This document shows positions 1 through 5,559 of a DNA stretch of 6,624 nt, piece by piece. How positions within the stretch are numbered: position 1 is the first letter of the stretch; every line of letters starts with the position of its first letter. The stretch covers positions 1 through 6,624 of the forward strand of contig JACQHS010000105.1 in assembly GCA_016198915.1 (NCBI GenBank), given 5' to 3'. The notes under the pieces are model-generated. The model searched no databases. It had not been told where the DNA came from and was given only the letters and a program-made list of their open reading frames with translations. The position numbers and the translations under genes are program-made. Source of the stretch: Candidatus Omnitrophota bacterium. Lineage in GTDB: Bacteria; Omnitrophota; Gorgyraeia; Aquiviventales; Aquiviventaceae.

Positions 1-648
1 CTTCTGCGACTGCTCAACCATCGACTTTAGGAGCTCCATGTTCTGCAACCGGGACATGTGGCACAGGTCAATCTTGGTCATCAGGTCATGGACCGCTTCC
101 GCGCCCATCTTGGCCGAGAAGCTTTTCCCGTACGTCTTCACCGCTTCTTGGTAGCGGTCCTCGGTGAGGATCTCGCGCACCTTCAACGGGGTGCTGCCCG
201 GATCCGTAACCACGAACGCCTCGTAGTACAACACCCGCTCCAGGTCGCGCATCGTCATATCGAGGAGTGCGCCCATCCGGGAGGGCACGCTCTTGAAGAA
301 CCAGATGTGCGACACCGGGGCGGCCAGCTCGATGTGGCCCATCCGCGAGCGGCGGACGTTGGAATGCGTCACCTCCACACCACAGCGGTCGCAGGTGATG
401 CCCTTGTGCTTGATCTTCTTGTACTTGCCGCAGTTGCACTCGAAATCCTTCGTCGGGCCGAAGATGCGCTCGCAGAACAGGCCGTCCTTCTCCGGCTTCA
501 GCGTCCGGTAGTTGATCGTCTCGGGCTTCTTCACTTCGCCCTTCGACCAGGAGCGGATCACCTCAGGCGAGGCGATGCGGATGGTGATCGCGTCAAACAC
601 GTTGACTTCGTTGATGTTGAGAGCGTTCTGAACAGGTGGTGGGCTCAT
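1..648 (-). CDS. rpoC: RNA polymerase beta' subunit, N-terminal part (runs off left edge)
   Basis: This is the start of the largest RNA polymerase subunit, which with RpoB forms the catalytic cleft. Only the first 216 codons are in the window and the frame is open to base 1. The start ATG (646-648) overlaps the rpoB stop as ATGA, with a modest GAAGG ribosome-binding site 7 nt upstream. The translation begins MSPPPVQNALNINEVNVFDA. Visible landmarks are the LKPEKDGLFCERIFGPTKDFE block (about residues 50-70), the zinc ribbon with Cys71, Cys73, Cys86 and Cys89 (spacing CxC and CxxC, as in the beta' clamp), then RRSRMGHIELAAPVSHIWFF and the VTDPGSTPLK stretch. The catalytic NADFDGD loop lies beyond the window. 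No frameshift or missing zinc ligand is seen. The identification is secure; the full length cannot be judged here. Confidence 0.97.
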   Translation of the reverse strand, partial: MSPPPVQNALNINEVNVFDAITIRIASPEVIRSWSKGEVKKPETINYRTLKPEKDGLFCERIFGPTKDFECNCGKYKKIKHKGITCDRCGVEVTHSNVRRSRMGHIELAAPVSHIWFFKSVPSRMGALLDMTMRDLERVLYYEAFVVTDPGSTPLKVREILTEDRYQEAVKTYGKSFSAKMGAEAVHDLMTKIDLCHMSRLQNMELLKSMVEQSQK

Positions 649-3600
649 GATTTGGCCTTCGGCGTTTCGAGGGCGGCGTGGCTCAGCTCGCGCTTCACCA
701 GCTCATCGAACAGTTCCGCTCCGGTGACGACTTTCTCCTTACGCTCAAGGCGCACATCCAGCCCCAGCCCCTGGAGCTCCTTGACGAGCACGTTGAACGA
801 TTCGGGCACGGACGGCTGGAGCATGTGCTCCCCTTTCACGACCGCCTCATAGACCCGCGTGCGGCCGGCGACATCATCCGACTTCACCGTCAGCAGCTCC
901 TGCAGCGTATAGGCCGCGCCATAGGCCTCCAGCGCCCACACTTCCATTTCGCCGAAGCGCTGGCCGCCGAACTGCGCTTTGCCGCCGAGCGGCTGCTGGG
1001 TGACCAGCGAATACGGACCGATGGAGCGCGCATGGATCTTGTCATCCACGAGGTGGACCAATTTGATCATGTGGAGGTAGCCCACGACCGTCTCCTGGTC
1101 GAACGGCTCACCCGTGAACCCATCGTGGAGACGGATCTTGCCGTGCAGGGGCAGCTTCGCTTTCTTCAGGAGATCTCGAATCTCTTCTTCCGTCGCGCCG
1201 TTGAAGACCGGACTCGCAATTCGAAGCCTAAGGATTTTGGCGGCCCAGGCCAGGTGCGTTTCCAGGATCTGCCCCACGTTCATTCGTGAGGGCACCCCCA
1301 GCGGATTCAAGACGACCTCGACCGGTGTGCCGTCAGGCAGAAACGGCATATCCTCCTCGCGGAGGATCTTCGCGATGACGCCCTTGTTGCCGTGACGGCC
1401 GGCCATCTTGTCACCGGTTTGGACCTTCCGCTTGGACGCGACCTGGACGACCACCCGTTTGAGCACGCCCGGCGGCAGCTCGTCGCCCCGCTTGATCTTG
1501 TCGACTTCCATTTCTTCTTCCGAGCGCAGGTCCCGGATCGACTCATCGAAGAACTCCGCGACGCGCCGGATCTCCGCTTCCAGGTTCGGGGCGTCATGGA
1601 ATTTGACGTAGGCGAAATCGCAGCGGGCCAACCGCTTGAGGTCGCCGGCCTTGACCGTCCGCCCGGCGTCAATGAGCGTATCCCCGCTGTCCAATTCAGC
1701 CAGGGGCGCGGCCAGCTTCTTGCCCTCCATGAGCTTCACGAGCCGCTCCAGCCGCTCACCGACCAGCTTCGTCACTTGTTCGCTGTAGTGTTTACGGATG
1801 ACGTCGATCTGCTGATGCTCCTGCTGCTGCTCCTCTTTCGATTTGGGGCGCGCGCCCTTGCGCGTGAGAATTTTCACATCGACCACGATGCCCTCCACGC
1901 CGGCCGGCACCCGCAGGCTTGTGTCGCGCACATCCTCGGCCTTCTCCCCGAAGATCGCCCGGAGCAGTTTTTCTTCCGGCGTCAGCTCCGTCTCGCTCTT
2001 CGGCGTCACCTTGCCGACGAGCACACTGCGCGGGCCGACCTCCGCGCCGATGCGCACGATCCCCTGCTCGTCGAGATCCTTCAGCGCCTCTTCGCCCACG
2101 TTGGGGATATCCCGCGTGATCTCTTCATTGCCGAGCCGCGTTTCGCGGGCCTCGACCTCAAACTCCTCAATGTGAATCGAGGTGAAGGTATCTTCGCGGA
2201 CCAGCTTCTCGCTAATGAGGATTGCGTCCTCGAAGTTGTACCCGCGCCAGGGCATGAAGGCGACGAGGATGTCGCGCCCCAGCGCCAGCTCCCCTTGGCT
2301 CGTCGCCGCACCATCGGCGATGGCCTGGCCAGCCTTGACCCGGTCCCCGGGTTTGACGATGGGACGCTGATTGATGCAGGTGTTCGCGTTGGAGCGTTGG
2401 AATTTCTTGAGTTCATAGGTGTGGTTGCCGAGGACGATCCGCTGGGCGTCCGCGTGGCTCACGGTGCCGTCGGCCTTGGCCACGATGCAGGCGCCGGAAT
2501 CGACCGCGACGCGCCGCTCCATGCCGGTCACCACCGTCGGCTCGTCGGTGAACATCAGCGGCACCGCCTGGCGCTGCATGTTGGAGCCCATCAGCGCGCG
2601 GTTCGCGTCATCATGCTCGAGAAAGGGGATCAGGGAGGCGGCAATACTGACGGTCTGGTTTGGGGAGACATCCATGTACTCGACCTGCGAGGGAGGCACG
2701 CGGACGATGTTGCCTTTATGGCGGCAGCTGACGAGGTCTTCCTCAAAGCGATTGGTTTTCGTGAGCGGGCTGCTGGCCTGCGCGATGACGTGGCGGTCTT
2801 CGAGATCCGCCGTGAGGTAGTCGATGTGGTTCGTCACGACCCCGTCCTTCACTTTCCGGTAGGGCGTCTCGATGAAGCCGTGCTCGTTGATGCGGGCGAA
2901 CACCGTGAGGCTCGAGATGAGACCGATATTCGGGCCTTCAGGCGTTTCAATCGGGCAGATGCGGCCGTAGTGGGAGGGGTGCACGTCGCGGACTTCAAAC
3001 CCGGCCCGCTCTCTGGACAGGCCGCCGGGGCCGAGCGCTGAGAGGCGCCGCTTGTGCGTCAGCTCGGCGAGCGGGTTCGTCTGGTCCATGAACTGCGACA
3101 GCTGCGACCGCGCGAAGAAATCGCGGACCACCGACGCCACGAGCTTGAAGTTCACCAGCGAGTGCGGCATGACTTTGTCCAAATCGTAGATCGCCATGCG
3201 CTCGCGGATCGTCCGCTCGAGCCGCTCCAGCCCGATCCGGAACTGCTGATAGACCAGCTCGCCGACCGACCGCACGCGCCGGCTGCCGAGGTGGTCGATA
3301 TCGTCGATTTCGCCTTCGCCCCGCCGAAGCCCTAAGAGGTACTTGATGATCTGCACGACGCTTTGGCCGCTCAGCAGCCGGGCCTCCAATCCTTCCTGCA
3401 TCCCGAGCTTGCGGTTCAGGACGAATCGGCCCACGCGTCCCAGATCATACCGGCGGGAGTCAAGGAACAGCCGCTGGATGAGGGCTTCGGCCGAGGGCAG
3501 GTTGACCAGATCGCCGGGGCGCAGCCGGCGGAAGATTTCGAGCAGCGCTTCTTCCCGGCTCGTCGTGTGGTCTTTTTCCATCGTCTTCAAGATTTCCGCC

Positions 3601-4421
3601 GGCGCTTCGCTGACGAGCTTAAGGTCGCGCTTGCCGCTCTGCCAAATCGTATCGAGCCACTCCTCGCTGATCTTGGTGCCCGCCCGCAGCACCACCTGGC
3701 CGGTCGTCCCGTCAGCGATCCGCTCGCCCAAGTAGCTGCCGACGAGCGGCTTCAGCTCCGCCGGCGTGCTGAAGCTGACGGTTTCCGTCTTGCCGAACGC
3801 GTTGAGGATGTCTTCGTCGGACGAGAAGCCCAGCGCCCGCAGGAGAATCGTCCCCGCCATCTTCCGCCGCCGGTCGATGGACACGTGCAGGGCATCGGCC
3901 AGATCGAACTCGAGCTCCACCCACGCCCCGCGGTAGGGGATGATGCGCGCGGAGAAGAGCCGCTTACCGGTCGGATGCACCGTCACCTCGAAGGTGACCC
4001 CGGGCGACCGATGGAGCTGGCTGACGACGACGCGCTCGTCGCCGTTGATGATGAAGGTCCCCACATCGGTCATCAGGGGGATCTCCCCAAAATACACTTC
4101 CTGCTCCTTGGCTTCCTTGGGCGCCACGAGCCGCAGTTTGACTTTCAGGGGCGCGGCGTACGACAGGCCGTTGCGCAGGCACTCCATCACGGTATATTTC
4201 GGCTTGCCCAGCGTGTAGTGGACGTACTCCAGCCGGTGCGTCTTATCCGCGGTCTCGATCGGGAACGTTTCCATGAAGGCCGCCTGCAGACCGGTGTTGA
4301 GCCGCTTGTTTTTCGGCACGTCCGCCTGCAAAAAGTCCCAGTAGGAGCGCTTCTGAACCTCGACAAGGTCCGGAGGCGAAATCCCTTCCGGCAATTTCGC
4401 GAAGCTGAGCAGTTTTCTCAT
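645..4421 (-). CDS. rpoB: RNA polymerase beta subunit
   Basis: This is the full-length beta subunit, 1258 residues, shorter than E. coli RpoB (1342) and longer than the roughly 1180 of many Gram-positives. In order it shows the N-terminal SFAKLPE...LVEVQKRSY block (6-27), GEIPLMTDVGTFIINGDERV (112-131) and VVVSQLHRSPGV (131-142). The rifampicin pocket follows (439-463), with the positions usually mutated in resistance unchanged: Asp446, His456, Ser461. Then come HYGRICPIETPEGPNIGL (484-501), MGSNMQRQAVP (611-621), RGYNFEDAILISE with Glu731-Asp732, GDKMAGRHGNKG with Lys1005 and Lys1013 (E. coli Lys1065/Lys1073), and GEMEVWALEAYGA (1157-1169). A charged, Gln-rich insert occupies the flap (about 853-980) and a 35-residue tail follows the usual C-terminus. 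The ATG fits the family N-terminus but has no Shine-Dalgarno. The TGA stop overlaps the rpoC ATG. Confidence 0.99.
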   Translation of the reverse strand: MRKLLSFAKLPEGISPPDLVEVQKRSYWDFLQADVPKNKRLNTGLQAAFMETFPIETADKTHRLEYVHYTLGKPKYTVMECLRNGLSYAAPLKVKLRLVAPKEAKEQEVYFGEIPLMTDVGTFIINGDERVVVSQLHRSPGVTFEVTVHPTGKRLFSARIIPYRGAWVELEFDLADALHVSIDRRRKMAGTILLRALGFSSDEDILNAFGKTETVSFSTPAELKPLVGSYLGERIADGTTGQVVLRAGTKISEEWLDTIWQSGKRDLKLVSEAPAEILKTMEKDHTTSREEALLEIFRRLRPGDLVNLPSAEALIQRLFLDSRRYDLGRVGRFVLNRKLGMQEGLEARLLSGQSVVQIIKYLLGLRRGEGEIDDIDHLGSRRVRSVGELVYQQFRIGLERLERTIRERMAIYDLDKVMPHSLVNFKLVASVVRDFFARSQLSQFMDQTNPLAELTHKRRLSALGPGGLSRERAGFEVRDVHPSHYGRICPIETPEGPNIGLISSLTVFARINEHGFIETPYRKVKDGVVTNHIDYLTADLEDRHVIAQASSPLTKTNRFEEDLVSCRHKGNIVRVPPSQVEYMDVSPNQTVSIAASLIPFLEHDDANRALMGSNMQRQAVPLMFTDEPTVVTGMERRVAVDSGACIVAKADGTVSHADAQRIVLGNHTYELKKFQRSNANTCINQRPIVKPGDRVKAGQAIADGAATSQGELALGRDILVAFMPWRGYNFEDAILISEKLVREDTFTSIHIEEFEVEARETRLGNEEITRDIPNVGEEALKDLDEQGIVRIGAEVGPRSVLVGKVTPKSETELTPEEKLLRAIFGEKAEDVRDTSLRVPAGVEGIVVDVKILTRKGARPKSKEEQQQEHQQIDVIRKHYSEQVTKLVGERLERLVKLMEGKKLAAPLAELDSGDTLIDAGRTVKAGDLKRLARCDFAYVKFHDAPNLEAEIRRVAEFFDESIRDLRSEEEMEVDKIKRGDELPPGVLKRVVVQVASKRKVQTGDKMAGRHGNKGVIAKILREEDMPFLPDGTPVEVVLNPLGVPSRMNVGQILETHLAWAAKILRLRIASPVFNGATEEEIRDLLKKAKLPLHGKIRLHDGFTGEPFDQETVVGYLHMIKLVHLVDDKIHARSIGPYSLVTQQPLGGKAQFGGQRFGEMEVWALEAYGAAYTLQELLTVKSDDVAGRTRVYEAVVKGEHMLQPSVPESFNVLVKELQGLGLDVRLERKEKVVTGAELFDELVKRELSHAALETPKAKS
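656..660 (-). promoter_or_regulatory. Weak ribosome-binding site for rpoC
   Basis: On the minus strand GAAGG lies 7 nt before the rpoC ATG, inside the last codons of rpoB. It is only a partial match to AAGGAGG. Together with the ATGA overlap it suggests that rpoC translation depends largely on ribosomes finishing rpoB. Confidence 0.45.
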
Positions 4422-4435
4422 AAGAGGGTGTTCAT
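4418..4435 (-). other. Five-codon mini-ORF bridging rplL and rpoB
   Basis: The minus strand reads ATG AAC ACC CTC TTA TGA. Its ATG (4435-4433) overlaps the rplL stop as ATGA, and its TGA (4420-4418) overlaps the rpoB start as a second ATGA. It thus fills the whole 10-nt gap between the genes and is out of frame with both. An AGG lies 10 nt upstream, only a weak ribosome-binding site. Whether it is translated cannot be told from sequence; the geometry would allow ribosomes to pass by re-initiation from rplL to rpoB, which has no Shine-Dalgarno of its own. Confidence 0.4.
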
Positions 4436-4833
4436 TTTAATTGAACCTGGGCTCCCGCGGCTTCCAGCTTCTTCTTGATCTCGTCCGCCTCTTCCTTCTT
4501 GATCCCGGTCTTCACCGGTTTCGGCGGCGACTCGACCAGGTCCTTGGCCTCCTTTAACCCGAGGCTCGTGATCGTGCGGATCTCCTTGATGACCTGAATC
4601 TTGTTCGCCCCGGCGCTGGTCAGGACGACATCGAAAATCTCCTGCGCCTCCGCTGCCGCGCCGCCGGCCCCGCCCCCGGCGGGGCCTGCCGGTCCTGCAG
4701 CCACCGCGATCGGAGCCGCAGTGATGCCGAACTTGTCGCGCATCGCCTTGGCATAGTTGGCCAGCTCGATGGCGGTCATCTCCTCCGTTAACTTCAACGC
4801 ATCCTCAACCCGTTTGGTCAGCGTGTCGCTCAT
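4432..4833 (-). CDS. rplL: Large-subunit ribosomal protein L7/L12
   Basis: This is the multicopy stalk protein that recruits EF-Tu, EF-G and other GTPase factors to the ribosome; it binds L10 as dimers. At 133 residues it is slightly longer than the usual 120-130. Residues 1-38 form the L10-binding dimerisation region. Residues about 39-63 are an Ala/Gly/Pro hinge containing GPAGPAGGGAGGAAA, and the rest is the globular factor-binding domain, with FDVVLTSAGANKIQVIKEIR and the hallmark LGLKEAKDLVES (91-102). The start ATG overlaps the rplJ stop as ATGA and is preceded by a full AGGAGG at 10-nt spacing, the best ribosome-binding site in the window; this fits the need for several L7/L12 copies per ribosome. 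A perfect 9-bp hairpin lies in the hinge-coding DNA. The rpoB start follows 10 nt after the stop. Confidence 0.99.
   Translation of the reverse strand: MSDTLTKRVEDALKLTEEMTAIELANYAKAMRDKFGITAAPIAVAAGPAGPAGGGAGGAAAEAQEIFDVVLTSAGANKIQVIKEIRTITSLGLKEAKDLVESPPKPVKTGIKKEEADEIKKKLEAAGAQVQLK
4666..4686. repeat. Perfect 9-bp inverted repeat in the rplL hinge
   Basis: GGCCCCGCC (4666-4674) and GGCGGGGCC (4678-4686) are exact reverse complements around a CCC loop, an all-GC hairpin in the mRNA. It codes for part of the Gly/Ala/Pro hinge of L7/L12. No U-run follows it in the direction of transcription, so it is not an intrinsic terminator. It may simply reflect Gly/Pro codons in GC-rich DNA. Confidence 0.6.
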
Positions 4834-5555
4834 GGCGTCGATCCCTCCTGTGTCGTTGGCGGTTGCTCTGCTTTCGGTTGCTCTGTTTCAGGTTTCGGTG
4901 GTTCTGGTGTGGAAGCAGCTTCAGGCGTTTCGGCATCGGCGCGCCGCGGGCTACCGCCGCCCGCGGCACTCCCGTCGCCACCCCGAGCGGAGCTCGGGGC
5001 CCCCGGCTCGGTCGTCGGCGCGGACTCCGCGGGCTTCTGTGCCGCCGCTTGCTCGGCAACCCACATCACATCGCCAAGCAATCGCTCCAGGGTGAAGATG
5101 ACGTCCGCCAGCGGCGCCTCAATGGTTGCCACGACCTGAGCCAACAGCACGGGCTTCGGCGGGAGGCTCGCCAGCTGTTCCACGCGGGCCTTGTCGTAGA
5201 CCATCCCGTCAATGAAGGCGCCGCGAACCGCGATCTGCTCTTCATGTGTTTTGATAAAATCGATGAGGACTTTGGCGGCCGGCAGGATCTCCTCGCCGGG
5301 CAGGACCAGCCCGACGGAACCCTCGAACAGCTCGGTCACGGCCGAGAGGTCCAACTGACCCATCATCCGCCTGCCGAATGTCTGTTTGACCATGATCAGC
5401 CGCGCCTGCGACGCGAACAGCTTCTGCCGGAGGCTGTCCGCTTCCACGGACGGCAGGCGGGTGATCGCGGTCACGAGGAACTCGGGGTGCTGCGCGAGCC
5501 GCTCCGAGAGCTGTTTGACGGCGGATTCTTTGACCAGGCGGCCGACGTTCGGCAT
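4830..5555 (-). CDS. rplJ: Large-subunit ribosomal protein L10 with long C-terminal tail
   Basis: L10 binds 23S rRNA and L11 at the stalk base and carries L7/L12 dimers on its last helix. I chose the ATG at 5555 because it gives the family-like start MPNVGRLVKESAV; an upstream in-frame ATG at 5603 would add 16 residues lying inside rplA. The protein is 241 residues, against about 165-180 for most L10. The core (1-170) has the rRNA-binding domain with VKQTFGRR (56-63, where VKNTL is more usual), VLLAQVVATIEAPLADV (136-152) and the helix TLERLLGDVMWVAEQ (155-169) expected to hold L7/L12. Residues 171-241 are a low-complexity Pro/Glu/Ala/Thr/Ser/Gly tail, probably disordered. The gene starts 4 nt after rplA and its stop overlaps the rplL ATG. 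No leader for L10 autoregulation is present upstream. Position and motifs make the identity firm despite the divergent sequence. Confidence 0.96.
   Translation of the reverse strand: MPNVGRLVKESAVKQLSERLAQHPEFLVTAITRLPSVEADSLRQKLFASQARLIMVKQTFGRRMMGQLDLSAVTELFEGSVGLVLPGEEILPAAKVLIDFIKTHEEQIAVRGAFIDGMVYDKARVEQLASLPPKPVLLAQVVATIEAPLADVIFTLERLLGDVMWVAEQAAAQKPAESAPTTEPGAPSSARGGDGSAAGGGSPRRADAETPEAASTPEPPKPETEQPKAEQPPTTQEGSTP
4844..4849 (-). promoter_or_regulatory. Consensus Shine-Dalgarno for rplL
   Basis: AGGAGG on the minus strand lies 10 nt before the rplL ATG, within the last codons of rplJ. It is the only full consensus ribosome-binding site among the five starts visible here. It fixes the rplL start and suggests that rplL can initiate independently of the coupling implied by the ATGA overlap. 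Confidence 0.85.
4860..4885. repeat. Short 15-nt-period repeat at the rplJ 3' end
   Basis: The 11-mer CGGTTGCTCTG occurs at 4860-4870 and again at 4875-4885, exactly 15 nt apart. On the coding strand this gives the related pentapeptides EQPKA and EQPPT in the L10 tail. It looks like a small in-frame tandem duplication. Confidence 0.65.
4943..4967. repeat. Perfect 8-bp inverted repeat in the rplJ tail
   Basis: GCCGCGGG (4943-4950) and CCCGCGGC (4960-4967) are exact reverse complements around a 9-nt loop. In the mRNA this is the second of two closely spaced GC hairpins about 100 nt upstream of the rplL start. No U-run follows, so it is not a classical terminator. Confidence 0.6.
4981..4999. 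repeat. Perfect 8-bp inverted repeat with 3-nt loop in the rplJ tail
   Basis: CCCCGAGC (4981-4988) and GCTCGGGG (4992-4999) are exact reverse complements around GGA. A second GCTCGG at 5006-5011 could pair with the same CCGAGC (4983-4988), so two mutually exclusive stems are possible. It encodes part of the Gly/Ser/Ala/Arg section of the L10 tail. Confidence 0.6.
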
Positions 5556-5559
5556 CGTT

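Noticed and set aside
58..852. A 264-codon plus-strand open frame at the left end
   Set aside because: It is the shadow of rpoC and the end of rpoB; the minus-strand reading gives the conserved beta' zinc ribbon.
1392..3041. A 549-codon open frame on the plus strand opposite rpoB, and another of 371 codons at 3363-4478
   Set aside because: Both lie wholly antisense to conserved rpoB codons. Their translations are Arg/Ala/His/Asp-rich with no recognisable domain, as expected for shadow frames in GC-rich DNA.
4666..4686. GC hairpin in rplL as an intrinsic terminator or attenuator
   Set aside because: No U-run follows in the direction of transcription, and it lies in the Gly/Ala/Pro hinge where such palindromes arise readily from codon choice.
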